A DNA stretch of 64,000 nucleotides, taken from assembly GCF_016808335.1 (NCBI RefSeq), contig NC_053140.1:33508885-33572884 (forward strand). The letters run 5' to 3'. The position numbers were made by a program, and so were the translations under genes. Origin of the DNA: Panicum virgatum. Its lineage: Eukaryota; Streptophyta; Magnoliopsida; Poales; Poaceae. This document shows positions 25,501 through 39,800 of the stretch, piece by piece (the first letter of the stretch is position 1; each line of letters starts with the position of its first letter). The notes beneath the pieces were generated by a model, which saw nothing but the letters and a program-made list of their open reading frames with translations, was not told the origin of the DNA and did no database searches.

Positions 25501-27512
25501 TATGTTTCGTACTATTTGGGTGGATTTGGGACCGTTTGGTTGCCTTACGGAACTCGGTGCAAAACGGGCCGAACTAGTGTGAATGTTCGTGCCACGAAGT
25601 CGCGTCGGAATTTTTCGCAACGAACGCTGCCGATCCACCCCATTGGACCCTAAATTGACATTTTGGTGTGTTTCGTGATATTTGGGTGTATTTGGGACCG
25701 TTTGGTTGCCTTACCGAACTCCATACAAAACGGGCCGAACTAGTGCAAAAGTTCGTGCCACGAAGTCGCATCGGAATTTTTCGCAACAAATGCACCCGAT
25801 CCACTCCAGTGGAGCCTAAACTGACGTTTTGCTGAGTTTCGTACTATTGGGGTGCATTTGGGACTGTTTGGTTGCCTTACGAAACACGGTGTAAAACAGG
25901 CCGAACTAGTGCAAAAGTTCGTGCCACGAAGTCGCGTCGAAATTTTTAGCTATGAACGCACCTGATCCACCACAATGGACCCTAAACTAACGTTTTGCTG
26001 CGTTTTGTACTATTTGGGTACATTTGAGACCGTTTTTGTTGCCTTACGGAACTCGGTGCAAATCGGGCCGAACTTGTGCAAAAGTTCGTGCCACGAAGTC
26101 GCGTCGGTATTTTTCGCAACGAACGCACCCGATCCACATTATAGGACACTAAACTGACATGTTGGTGCGTCTCGTACTATTTGGGTGGATTTGGTACCGC
26201 TTGGTTGCCTTACAGAACTCGGTGCAAAACGGGACGACCTAGTGCAAAAGTTCGTGCCACGAAGTCGCGTCGGAATTTTTCGTAACGAATGCACCCGATC
26301 CACCTTATAGGACACCAAACTGACGTTTTGGTGTGTTCCATACTATTTGGGTGCATTTGAGACCGTTTGGTTGCCTTACAAAATTGGGTGCAAAACGGGC
26401 CGAACTAGTGCAAAAGTTTGTGCCACGAAGTCACATCGGAATTTTTGCAACGAACGCACTCGATCCACCCCATTGGACCCTAAACTGACGTTTTGCTGTG
26501 TTTCGTACTATTTGGGTGCATTTGGGACCGTTTGGTTGCCTTACGAAACACGGTGCAAAACGGGCCGAACTAGTGCAAAAGTTCGTGCCACGAAGTCGTG
26601 TCGGGATTTTTCGCAACGAATGCAACCGATCCACCTTATAGGACACTAAACTGATGTTTTGGTGCATTCCACACTATTTGGGTGCATTTGAGACCGTTTG
26701 GTTGCCTTACGGAACTCGGTGCAAATCGGGCCGAACTTGTGCAAAAGTTCGTGCCACGAAGTCGCGTCGGAATTTTTCGCAACAAACTCACACGATCCAC
26801 CCCATTGGACCCTAAACTGATGTTTTGCTGTGTTTCATACTATTTGGGTGCACTTGCGACCGTTTGGTTGCCTTACGAAACACGGTGCAAAACGGGCCGA
26901 ACTATTCCAAAAGTTCGTGCCACAAAGTCGCATAGGAATTTTTGCAACGAATGCACCCGATCCACCTTATAGGACACTAAACTGACGTTTTGGTGCGTTC
27001 GATACTATTTGGGTGCATTTAAAATCGTTTGGTTGCCTTACTGAACTCGGTGCAAATCAGGCCGAACTAGTGCAAAAGTTCGTGCCACGAAGTCACATCG
27101 AAATTTTTAGCTATGAATGAACCCGATCCACCCCAATGGACCCTAAACTAAGGTTTTGCTGCGTTTTGTACTATTTGGGTGCATTTGGGACCGTTTGGTT
27201 GCCTTAGGAAACTCGGTGCAAAACAGGCCGAACTAGTGCAAAAGTTTGTGCCACGAAGTCGCGTCGGAATTTTCGGCAACGAACACACCCGATCCACCTT
27301 ATAGGACACTAAACTGACGTTTTGGTCTGTTCCATACTATTTGGGTGCATTTGAGACCGTTTGGTTGCCTTACGAAACTTAGTGCAAAACGGGCCGCACT
27401 AGTGCAAAAGTGCGTGCCACGAAGTCGCATCGGAATTTTTCGCAACGAACACACCTGATCCACCTTATAGGACACTAAACTGACGTTTTGGTGCGTTTCA
27501 TACTATTTTGGT

Positions 27513-27693
27513 GGATTTGGAACCGTTTGGTTGCCTTACGGAACTCTGTGCATAACGGGCCGAACTAATTCAAAAGTTTTCACAACGAATGCACCCAATC
27601 CACCAGCATCGGAAATTTTTCGCTATGAACGCACGCGATCCACCCCATTGGACACTAGATTGATTAATTTGGTGCGTTTCGTACTATTTGGGT
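27513..27693 (+). repeat. 181-bp hybrid monomer, copy 3
   Basis: Same breakpoints as at 14,601, with small differences: CCACCAGCATCGG in place of CCACCCGCATCGG, and GACACTAGATTG in place of GACCCTAAATTG. It lies in copy 1 of the 8,085-bp unit and shows that the hybrid monomer predates the split between the 28- and 49-monomer units. Confidence 0.85.
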
Positions 27694-30449
27694 GCATTTG
27701 GGACCGTTCGGTTGACTTACGGAATTCGGTGCAAAACTGTCCAATCTAGTGCGAAAGTTCGTGCCACGAAGTCGCATCGGAATTTTTTGCAACGAACGTA
27801 GCCGATCCACCCAATTGGACCCTAAATTGATGTTTTGGTGTGTTTCGTACTATTTGGGTGTATTTGGGACCGTTTGGTTGCCTTACCAAACTCTGTGCAA
27901 AACGGGCCGAACTAGTGCAAAAGTTCGTGCCACGAAGTCGCGTCTGAATTTTTCGCAACAAACGCACCCGATCCACCCCATTGGACCCTAAACTGACGTT
28001 TTGCTGTGTTTCGTACTATTTGGGTGCATTTGGGACCGTTTGGTTGCCTTACGAAACACTGTGCAAAACGGGCCAAACTAGTGCAAAAGTTCGTGCCACG
28101 AAGTCGTGTCGGAATTTTTCGCAACGAATGCACCTGATCCACCTTATAGGACACTAAACTGACGTTTTGGTGCGTTCCGTACTATTTGGGTGCATTTGGG
28201 ACCGTTTGGTTGCCTTACGAAATTGGGTGCAAAACGGGCCGAACTAGTGCAAAAGTTTGTGCCACGAAGTCACGTCGGAATTTTTGCAACGAACGCACCC
28301 GATCCACCCCATTGGACCCTAAACTGACGTCTTCCTGTGTTTCGTACTATTTGGGTGCATTTGGGACCGTTTGTTTGCCTTACGAAACACGGTGCAAAAC
28401 GGGCCGAACTAGTGCAAAAGTTCGTGCCACGAAGTCGCGTCGGAATTTTTTGCAATGAATGCACCCGATCCACCTTATAGGACACTAAACTGACGTGTTG
28501 GTGCATTTCGTACTATTTGGGTGGATTTGGTTCTGTTTGGTTGCCTTACGGAACTCGGTGCAAAACGGGACGAACTAGTGCAAAAGTTCGTTCCACAAAG
28601 TCGCGTCAGAATTTTTCGCAACGAATGCACCCGATCCACCTTATAGGACACTAAACTGATGTTTTGGTGCATTCCACACTATTTGGGTGCATTTGAGACC
28701 GTTTGGTTGCCTTACGGAACTCGGTGCAAATCGGGCCGAACTTGTGCAAAAGTTCGTGCCACGAAGTCGCGTCGGAATTTTTCGCTAAAACGCACACGAT
28801 CCACCCCATTGGACCCTAAACTGATGTTTTGCTGTGTTTCGTACTATTTGGGTGCATTTGGGACCGTTTGGTTGCCTTACGAAACACGGTGCAAAACGGG
28901 CCGAACTAGTGCAAAAGTTCGTGCCACAAAGTCGCATAAGAATTTTTCGCAATGAATGCACCCGATCCACCTTATAGGACACTAAACAGACATTTTGGTG
29001 TGTTCCATACTATTTGGGTGCATTTGAGACTGTTTGGTTGACTTACAAAACTCGGTGCAGAACGGGCCGAACTAGTGCAAAATTTCGTACCACGAAGTCG
29101 CGTCAGAATTTTTCACAACGAACGCACCCGATCCACCCCATCGGACCCTAAACTGACATTTTGGTGTGTTTTGTACTATTTGGGTGCATTTGGGACTGTT
29201 TGGTTGTCTTACGAAACTCGGTGCAAAACGGGCCAAACTAGTGCAAAAGTTCGTGCCACGAAGTCGCGTCGGAATTTTTTGCAACAAACGCACCCGATCC
29301 ACCCCATTGGACCCTAAACTGACATTTTGCTGCATTTCATACTATTTGAGTGCATTTAGGACTATTTGGTTGCCTTACCGAACTCGGTGCAAAACAGGCG
29401 GAACTAATGCAAAAGTTCGTGCCACGAAGTTGCATCGGAATTTTTCGCTATGAACTCACCCGATCCACCCCATTGGACCCTAAACTGATTAATTTGGTGC
29501 GTTTCATACTATTTGGGTGCATTTGGGACCGTTCGGTTGACTTACGGAATTCGGTGCAAAACTGGCCAAACTAGTGCGAAAGTTCGTGCCACGAAGTCGC
29601 ATCGGAATTTTTCGCAACGAACGCAGCCGATCCACCCAATTGGACCCTAAATTGACGTTTTGGTGTGTTTCATACTATTTGGATGTATTTGGGACCGTTT
29701 GGTTGCCTTACCAAACTCTGTGCAAAGCGGGCCGAACTAGTGCAAAAGTTTGTGCCACGAAGTCGCGTCGGAATTTTTCACAACAAACGAACCCGATCCA
29801 CCCCATTGGACTCTAAACTGACGTTTTGCTGTGTTTCGTACTATTTGGGTGCATTTGGACCGTTTGGTTGCCTTACGAAACACGGTGCAAAACGGGCAGA
29901 ACTAGTACAAAAGTTTGTGCCACGAAGTCACGTCAGAATTTTCGCAACGAACGCACCCGATCCACCTTATAGGACACTAAACTAACGTTTTGGTGCGTTC
30001 TGTACTATTTGGGTACATTTGGGACCGTTTGGTTGCCTTACGGAACTCGGTGCAAAACGGGCAAAACTAGTGCAAAAGTTCGTGCCACGAAGTCGCGTCG
30101 GTACTTTTCGCAACGAACGCACCCGATCCACCTTATAGGACACTAAACTGACGTGTTGGTGTGTTTCGTACTATTTGGGTGGATTTGGTACCGTTTGGTT
30201 GCCTTACAGAACTCGGTGCAAAACGGGACGACCTAGTGCAAAAGTTCGTGCCACGAAGTTGCGTCGGAATTTTTTACAACGAATGCACCCGATCCACCCC
30301 ATTGGACCCTAAACTGATGTTTTGCTTCGTTTCGTACTATTTGGGTGCATTTGGGACCGTTTGGTTGCCTTACGAAACACGGTGCAAAATGGGCCGAACT
30401 AGTGCAAAAGTTCGTGCCACGAAGTCGCGTCGGAATTTTCGTAACGAAT

Positions 30450-30615
30450 GCACCCGATCCACCTTATAGGACCCCAAACTGACGTTTTGGTATGTTCCAT
30501 ACTATTTGGGTGCAAAAGTTTGTGCCACGAAGTCACGTCGGAATTTTTGCAACGAACGCACCTGATCCACCCCATTGGACCCTAAACTGAAGTTTTGCTG
30601 TGTTTCGTACTATTT
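30450..30615 (+). repeat. Truncated 109-bp monomer, 57-bp deletion (copy 2)
   Basis: The same 57-bp deletion, with junction GTGCA at 30,510-30,514, exactly 8,085 bp from the first. Related monomers at 26,347, 34,432, 39,425, 46,728, 55,191, 60,003 and 62,989 are intact, so the deletion arose once and was copied only with the 8,085-bp unit. Confidence 0.88.
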
Positions 30616-33600
30616 GGGTGCATTTGGGACCGTTTGGTTGCCTTACGAAACACGGTGCAAAACGGGCCGAACTAGTGCAAAAGTTCGTGCTACGAAGTCG
30701 CGTCGGAATTTTTCGCAACGAATGCACCCGATCCACCTTATAGGACACCAAACTGACGTTTTGGTGTGTTCCACACTATTTGGGTGCATTTGAGACCGTT
30801 TGGTTGCCTTACGAAACTCGGTGCAAAACAGGCCGAACTAGTGCAAAAGTTCGTGCCACGAAGTAGCGTCGGAATTTTTTGCAATGAATGCACCCAATCC
30901 ACCTTATAGGACACTAAACTGACGTGTTGGTGCGTTTCGTACTATTTGGGTGGAATTGGTACTGTTTGGTTGCCTTACGGAACTCGGTGCAAAACGGGAC
31001 GAACTAGTGCAAAAGTGCGTGCCACGAAGTCGCGTCGGAATTTTTCGCAACGAATGCACCCGATCAACCTTATAGGACACTAAACTGATGTTTTGGTGCA
31101 TTCCACACTATTTGGGTGCATTTGAGACTGTTTGGTTGCCTTACGGAACTCGGTGCAAATCGGGCCGAACTTGTGCAAAAGTTCGTGCCACGAAGTCGCG
31201 TCGGAATTTTTCGCAACAAACGCACACGATCCACCCCATTGGACCCTAAACTGATGTTTTGCTGTGTTTCATACTATTTGGGTGCATTTGGGACCGTTTG
31301 GTTGCCTTACGAAACACGGTGCAAAACGGGCCGAACTAGTGCAAAAGTTCATGCCACAAAGTCGCATAAGAATTTTTCGCAATGAATGCACCCGATCCAC
31401 CTTATAGGACACTAAACTGACATTTTGGTGTGTTCCATACTATTTGGGTGCATTTGGGACTGTTTGGTTGTCTTACGAAACTCGGTGCAAAACGGGCCAA
31501 ACTAGTGCAAAAGTTCGTGCCACGAAGTCGCGTCGGAATTGTTTGCAACAAACGCACCCGATCCACCCCATTGGACCCTAAACTGACATTTTGCTGCGTT
31601 TCATACTATTTGAGTGCATTTAGGACTATTTGGTTGCCTTACCGAACTCGGTGCAAAACAGGCGGAACTAATGCAAAAGTTCGTGCCACGAAGTTGCATC
31701 GGAATTTTTCGTTATGAACGCACCCGATCCACCCCATTGGACCCTAAACTGATTAATTTGTTGCGTTTCGTACTATTTGGGTGCATTTGGGACCGTTCGG
31801 TTGACTTACGGAATTCGGTGCAAAACTGGCCAAACTAGTGCGAAAGTTCGTGCCACGAAGTCGCATCGGAATTTTTCGCAACGAACGCAGCCGATCCACC
31901 CAATTGGACCCTAAATTGACGTTTTGGTTTGTTTCATACTATTTGGGTGTATTTGGGACCGTTTGGTTGCCTTACCAAACTCTGTGCAAAGCGGGCCGAA
32001 CTAGTGCAAAAGTTCGTGCCACGAAGTCGCGTCGGAATTTTTCACAACAAACGCACCCGATCCACCCCATTGGACCCTAAACTGACGTTTTGCTATGTTT
32101 CGTACTATTTGGGTGCATTTGGACCGTTTGGTTGCCTTACGAAACACGTTGCAAAACGGGCAGAACTAGTACAAAAGTTTGTGCCACGAAGTCGCGTCAG
32201 AATTTTCGCAACGAACGCACCCGGTCCACCTTATAGGACACTAAACTAACGTTTTGGTGCGTTCTGTACTATTTGGGTACATTTGGGACCGTTTGGTTGC
32301 CTTACGGAACTCGGTGCAAAACGGGCAAAACTAGTGCAAAAGTTCGTGCCACGAAGTCGCGTCGGTATTTTTCGCAACGAACGCACCTGATCCACCTTAT
32401 AGGACACTAAACTGACGTGTTGGTGCGTTTCGTACTATTTGGGTGGATTTGGTACCGTTTGGTTGCCTTACAGAACTCGGTGCAAAACGGGACGACCTAG
32501 TGCAAAAGTTCGTGCCACGAAGTTGCGTCGGAATTTTTTACTACGAATGCACCCGATCCACCTTATAGGACACTAAACTGACGTTTTGGTGCGTTCGATA
32601 CTATTTGGGTGGATTTGAGACCGTTTGGTTGCCTTACTGAACTCGGTGCAAATCAGGCCGAACTAGTGCAAAAGTTCGTGCCACGAAGTCGTGTCGGAAT
32701 TTTTAGCTATGAACGCACCCGATCCACCCCAATAGACCCTAAACTAACGTTTTGCTGCGTTTTGCACTATTTGGGTGCATTTGGGACCGTTTGGTTGCCT
32801 TACGAAACTCGGAGCAAAACAGGCCGAACTAGTGCAAAAGTTTGTACCACGAAGTCGCGTCGGAATTATTGGCAAGGAATGCACCCGATCCACCTTATAC
32901 GACACTAAACTGACATTTTGGTGCATTCAATACTATTTGGGTGCATTTGAGACCGTTTCGTTGACTTACGAAACTTGGTACAAAACGAGCCGCACTAGTG
33001 CACAAGTGCGTGCCACGAAGTCGCATCGGGATTTTTCACAACGAACACACCTGATCCACCTTATAGGACACTAAACTGACATTTTGGTGCGTTTCGTACT
33101 ATTTGGGTGGATTTGAGACCGTTTGGTTGCCTTACGGAACTCGGTGCATAACGGGCCGAACTAGTTCAAAAGTTCGTGCCATGAAGTCGCGTCGGAATTT
33201 TTGGCAACGAACGCACCAGATCCACCTTATAGGACACTAAACTGACATTTTGCTGCGTTTCGTACTATTTGGGTGGATTTGGGACCGTTTGGTTGCCTTA
33301 CGAAAATCGGTGCAAAACAGGCCGAACTAGTGCAAATGTTTGTGCCACGAAGTCGCGTCAGAATTTTTCGCAATGAATGCACCCGATCCACCTTATAGGA
33401 CACTAAACTGATGTTTTGGTACGTTCCACACTATTTGGGTGGATTTGGGACCGTTTGGTTGCCTTACGGAACTCGATGCATAACGGGCCGAACTAGTTCA
33501 AAAGTTCGTGCCATGAAGTCGCGTCGGAATTTTTGGCAACGAACGCACCCGATCCACCTTATAGGACACTAAACTGACATTTTGCTGTGTTTCGTACTAT

Positions 33601-35597
33601 TTGGGTGGATTTGGGACCGTTTGGTTGCCTTACGGAACTCGGTGCAAAATGGGCCGAACTAGTGTGAATGTTCGTGCCACGAAGTCGCGTCGGAATTTTT
33701 CGCAACGAACGCTGCCGATCCACCCCATTGGACCCTAAATTGACATTTTGGTGTGTTTCGTGATATTTGGGTGTATTTGGGACCGTTTGGTTGCCTTACC
33801 GAACTCCATGCAAAACGGGCCGAACTAGTGCAAAAGTTCGTGCCACGAAGTCGCATCGGAATTTTTCGCAACAAATGCACCCGATCCACTCCAGTGGAGC
33901 CTAAACTGACGTTTTGCTGAGTTTCGTACTATTGGGGTGCATTTGGGACTGTTTGGTTGCCTTACGAAACACGGTGTAAAACAGGCCGAACTAGTGCAAA
34001 AGTTCGTGCCACGAAGTCGCGTCGAAATTTTTAGCTATGAACGCACCTGATCCACCACAATGGACCCTAAACTAACGTTTTGCTGCGTTTTGTACTATTT
34101 GGGTACATTTGAGACCGTTTTTGTTGCCTTACGGAACTCGGTGCAAATCGGGCCGAACTTGTGTAAAAGTTCGTGCCACGAAGTCGCGTCGGTATTTTTC
34201 GCAACGAACGCACCCGATCCACATTATAGGACACTAAACTGAAATGTTGTTGCGTCTCGTACTATTTGGGTGGATTTGGTACCGCTTGGTTGCCTTACAG
34301 AACTCGGTGCAAAACGGGACGACCTAGTGCAAAAGTTCGTGCCACGAAGTCGCGTCGGAATTTTTCGTAACGAATGCACCCGATCCACCTTATAGGACAC
34401 CAAACTGACGTTTTGGTGTGTTCCATACTATTTGGGTGCATTTGAGACCGTTTGGTTGCCTTACAAAATTGGGTGTAAAACGGGCCGAACTAGTGCAAAA
34501 GTTTGTGCCACGAAGTCACATCGGAATTTTTGCAACGAATGCACTCGATCCACCCCATTGGACCCTAAACTGACGTTTTGCTGTGTTTCGTACTATTTGG
34601 GTGCATTTGGGACCGTTTGGTTGCCTTACGAAACACGGTGCAAAACGGGCCGAACTAGTGCAAAAGTTCGTGCCACGAAGTCGTGTCGGAATTTTTCGCA
34701 ACGAATGCACCCGATCCACCTTATAGGACACTAAACTGATGTTTTGCTGCATTCCACACTATTTGGGTGCATTTGAGACCGTTTGGTTGCCTTACGGAAC
34801 TCGGTGCAAATCGGGCCGAACTTGTGCAAAAGTTCGTGCCACGAAGTCGCGTCGGAATTTTTCGCAACAAACTCACACGATCCACCCCATTGGACCCTAA
34901 ACTGATGTTTTGCTGTGTTTCATACTATTTGGGTGCACTTGCGACCGTTTGGTTGCCTTACGAAACACGGTGCAAAACGGGCCGAACTATTCCAAAAGTT
35001 CGTGCCACAAAGTCGCATTGGAATTTTTGCAACGAATGCACCCGATCCACCTTATAGGACACTAAACTGACGTTTTGGTGCGTTCGATACTATTTGGGTG
35101 CATTTAAAATTGTTTGGTTGCCTTACTGAACTCGGTGCAAATCAGGCCGAACTAGTGCAAAAGTTCGTGCCACGAAGTCACATCGAAATTTTTAGCTATG
35201 AATGAACCCGATCCACCCCAATGGACCCTAAACTAAGGTTTTGCTGCGTTTTGTACTATTTGGGTGCATTTGGGACCGTTTGGTTGCCTTACGAAACTCG
35301 GTGCAAAACAGGCCGAACTAGTGCAAAAGTTTGTGCCACGAAGTCGCGTCGGAATTTTTGGCAACGAACACACCCGATCCACCTTATAGGACACTAAACT
35401 GACGTTTTGGTGCGTTCCATACTATTTGGGTGCATTTGAGACCGTTTGGTTGCCTTACGAAACTTGGTGCAAAACGGGCCGCACTAGTGCAAAAGTGCGT
35501 GCCACGAAGTCGCATCGGAATTTTTCGCAACAAACACACCTGATCCACCTTATAGGACACTAAACTGACGTTTTGGTGCGTTTCATACTATTTTGGT

Positions 35598-35778
35598 GGA
35601 TTTGGAACCGTTTGGTTGCCTTACGGAACTCTGTGCATAACGGGCCGAACTAATTCAAAAGTTTTCACAACGAATGCACCCAATCCACCAGCATCGGAAA
35701 TTTTTCGCTATGAATGCACGCGATCCACCCCATTGGACACTAGATTGATTAATTTGGTGCGTTTCGTACTATTTGGGT
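35598..35778 (+). repeat. 181-bp hybrid monomer, copy 4
   Basis: Counterpart of 27,513-27,693 in copy 2 of the 8,085-bp unit (offset 8,085), with the same breakpoints. The 51,640 joint skips this monomer, so it is absent from the window to the right of here. Confidence 0.85.
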
Positions 35779-36879
35779 GCATTTGGGACCGTTCGGTTGA
35801 CTTATGGAATTCGGTGCAAAACTGTCCAATCTAGTGCGAAAGTTCGTGCCACGAAGTCGCATCGGAATTTTTTGCAACGAACGTAGCCGATCCACCCAAT
35901 TGGACCCTAAATTGATGTTTTGGTGTGTTTCGTACTATTTGGGTGTATTTGGGACCGTTTGGTTGCCTTACCAAACTCTGTGCAAAACGGGCCGAACTAG
36001 TGCAAAAGTTCGTGCCACGAAGTCGCGTCTGAATTTTTCGCAACAAACGCACCCGATCCACCCCATTGGACCCTAAACTGACGTTTTGCTGTGTTTTGTA
36101 CTATTTGGGTGCATTTGGGACCGTTTGGTTGCCTTACGAAACACTGTGCAAAACGGGCCAAACTAGTGCAAAAGTTCGTGCCACGAAGTCGTGTCGGAAT
36201 TTTTCGCAACGAATGCACCTGATCCACCTTATAGGACACTAAACTGACGTTTTGGTGCGTTCCGTACTATTTGGGTGCATTTGGGACCGTTTGGTTGCCT
36301 TACGAAATTGGGTGCCAAACGGGCCGAACTAGTGCAAAAGTTTGTGCCACGAAGTCACGTCGGAATTTTTGCAACGCATGCACCCGATCCACCCCATTGG
36401 ACCCTAAACTGACGTCTTCCTGTGTTTCGTACTATTTGGGTGCATTTGGGACCGTTTGTTTGCCTTACGAAACACGGTGCAAAACGGGCCGAACTAGTGC
36501 AAAAGTTCGTGCCACGAAGTCGCGTCGGAATTTTTTGCAATGAATGCACCCGATCCACCTTATAGGACACTAAACTGACGTGTTGGTGCATTTCGTACTA
36601 TTTGGGTGGATTTGGTACTGTTTGGTTGCCTTACGGAACTCGGTGCAAAACGGGACGAACTAGTGCAAAAGTTCGTTCCACGAAGTCGCGTCGGAATTTT
36701 TCGCAACGAATGCACCCGATCCACCTTATAGGACACTAAACTGATGTTTTGGTGCATTCCACACTATTTGGGTGCATTTGAGACCGTTTGGTTGCCTTAC
36801 GGAACTCGGTGCATATCGGGCCGAACTTGTGCAAAAGTTCGTGCCACGAAGTCGCGTCGGAATTTTTCGCTAAAACGCA

Positions 36880-39800
36880 CACGATCCACCCCATTGGACC
36901 CTAAACTGATGTTTTGCTGTGTTTCGTACTATTTGGGTGCATTTGGGACCGTTTGGTTGCCTTACGAAACACGGTGCAAAACGGGCCGAACTAGTGCAAA
37001 AGTTCGTGCCACAAAGTCGCATAAGAATTTTTCGCAATGAATGCACCCGATCCACCTTATAGGACACTAAACAGACATTTTGGTGTGTTCCATACTATTT
37101 GGGTGCATTTGAGACTGTTTGGTTGCCTTACAAAACTCGGTGCAGAACGGGCCGAACTAGTGCAAAATTTCGTACCACGAAGTCGCGTCAGAATTTTTCA
37201 CAACAAATGCACCCGATCCACCCCATCGGACCCTAAACTGACATTTTGGTGTGTTTTGTACTATTTGGGTGCATTTGGGACTGTTTGGTTGTCTTACGAA
37301 ACTCGGTGCAAAACGGGCCAAACTAGTGCAAAAGTTCGTGCCACGAAGTCGCGTCGGAATTTTTTGCAACAAACGCACCCGATCCACCCCATTGGACCCT
37401 AAACTGACATTTTGCTGCGTTTCATACTATTTGAGTGCATTTAGGACTATTTGGTTGCCTTACCGAACTCGGTGCAAAACAGGCGGAACTAATGCAAAAG
37501 TTCGTGCCACGAAGTTGCATCGGAATTTTTCGCTATGAACTCACCCGATCCACCCCATTGGACCCTAAACTGATTAATTTGGTGCGTTTCGTACTATTTG
37601 GGTGCATTTGGGACCGTTCGGTTGACTTACGGAATTCGGTGCAAAACTGGCCAAACTAGTGCGAAAGTTCGTGCCACGAAGTCGCATCGGAATTTTTCGC
37701 AACGAACGCAGCCGATCCACCCAATTGGACCCTAAATTGACGTTTTGGTGTGTTTCGTACTATTTGGGTGTATTTGGGACCGTTTGGTTGCCTTACCAAA
37801 CTCTGTGCAAAGCGGGCCGAACTAGTGCAAAAGTTCGTGCCACGAAGTCGCGTCGGAATTTTTCACAACAAACGCACCCGATCCACCCCATTGGACCCTA
37901 AACTGACGTTTCGCTGTGTTTTGTACTATTTGGGTGCATTAGGACCATTTGGTTGCCTTACGAAACACGGTGCAAAACGGGCAGAACTAGTACAAAAGTT
38001 TGTGCCACGAAGTCGCGTCAGAATTTTCTCAACGAACGCACCTGGTCCACCTTATAGGACACTAAACTAACGTTTTGGTGCGTTCTGTACTATTTGGGTA
38101 CATTTGGGACCGTTTGGTTGCCTTACGGAACTCGGTGCAAAACGGGCAAAACTAGTGCAAAAGTTCGTGCCACGAAGTCGCGTCGGTATTTTTCGCAACG
38201 AACGCACCCGATCCACCTTATTGGACACTAAACTGACGTGTTGGTGCGTTTCGTACTATTTGGGTGCATTTGAGACCGTTTGGTTGCCTTACTGAACTCG
38301 GTGCAAATCAGGCCGAACTAGTGCAAAAGTTCGTGCCACGAAGCCGTGTCGGAATTTTTAGCTATGAACGCACCCGATCCACCCCAATGGACCTTAAACT
38401 AACGTTTTGCTGCGTTTTATACTATTTGGGTGCATTTGGGACCGTTTGGTTGCCTTACGAAACTCGGAGCAAAACAGGCCGAACTAGTGCAAAAGTTTGT
38501 ACCACGAAGTCGCGTCGGAATTTTTGGAAAGGAATGCACCCGATCCACCACCTTATAGGACACTAAACTGACGTTTTGGTGCAATCAATACTATTTGGGT
38601 GCATTTGAGACCGTTTGGTTGACTTACGAATCTTGGTACAAAACGGGCCGCACTAGTGCACAAGTGCGTGCCACGAAGTCGCATCGGGATTTTTCGCAAC
38701 GAACACACCTGATCCACCTTATAGGACACTAAACTGACGTTTTGGTGCGCTTCGTACTATTTGGGTGGATTTGGGACCGTTTGGTTGCCTTACGGAACTC
38801 GGTGCATAACGGGCCGAACTAGTTCAAAAGTTCGTGCCATGAAGTCGCGTCGGAATTTTTGGCAACGAACGCACCCGATCCACCTTATAGGACACTAAAC
38901 TGACATTTTGCTGCATTTCGTACTATTTGGGTGGATTTGGGACCGTTTGGTTGCCTTACGAAACTCGGTGCAAAACAGGCCGAACTAGTGCAAATGTTTG
39001 TGCCACGAAGTCGCGTCGGAATTTTTCGCAATGAATGCACCCGATCCGCCTTATAGGACACTAAACTGATGTTTTGGTACGTTCCACACTATTTGGGTGG
39101 ATTTGGGGCCGTTTGGTTGCCTTACGGAACTCAGTGCATAACGGGCCGTACTAGTTCAAAAGTTCGTGCCATGAAGTCGCGTCGGAATTTTTGGCAATGA
39201 ACGCACCCGATCCACACTATAGGACACTAAACTGACATGTTGGTGCGTCTCGTACTATTTGGGTGGATTTGGTACCGCTTGGTTGCCTTACAGAACTCGG
39301 TGCAAAACGGGACGACCTAGTGCAAAAGTTCGTGCGACGAAGTCGCGTCGGAATTTTTCGTAACGAATGCACCCGATCCACCCTATAGGACACCAAACTG
39401 ACGTTTTGGTGTGTTCCATACTATTTGGGTGCATTTGAGACCGTTTGGTTGCCTTACGAAATTGGGTGCAAAACGGGCCGAACTAGTGCAAAAGTTTGTG
39501 CCACGAAGTCACGTCGGAATTTTTGCTACGAATGCACCCGATCCACCCCATTGGACCCTAAACTGATGTTTTGCTATGTTTCGTACTATTTGGGTGCATT
39601 TGGGACCATTTGGTTGCCTTACGAAACACGGTGCAAAACGGGCCAAACTAGTGCAAAAGTTCGTGCCACGAAGTCGCATCGGAATTTTTCGCAACGAATG
39701 CACCCAATCCACCTTATAGGACACCAAACTGACATTTTGGTGTGTTCCACACTATTTGGGTGCATTTGAGACCGTTTGGTTGCCTTACGAAACTCGGTGC

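Larger units (their letters stand above)
21125..29209 (+). repeat. 49-monomer higher-order repeat, copy 1 (8,085 bp)
   Basis: Sequence from about 21,125 to 30,176 pairs with about 29,210 to 38,261 at a constant offset of 8,085 bp. The unit holds about 49 monomers: mostly 166 bp, one of 109 bp (junction at 22,425) and one of 181 bp (27,513-27,693). Landmark monomers at 21,402, 23,666 and 27,662 recur at 29,487, 31,751 and 35,747. The start is set by the last consistent differences near 21,086-21,122 (CCG/CTG and GCC/GTC variants). Confidence 0.9.
29210..37294 (+). repeat. 49-monomer higher-order repeat, copy 2 (8,085 bp)
   Basis: Second full copy, with the same 109-bp monomer (junction 30,510) and 181-bp monomer (35,598-35,778). 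A third, partial copy continues to about 38,261, where GGGTGGATTTGGTACC of copy 2 (about 30,176) is replaced by GGGTGCATTTGAGACC. Scattered single-base differences separate copies 1 and 2, more than I noticed between the two 25-monomer copies, so this duplication is probably older. Confidence 0.9.
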
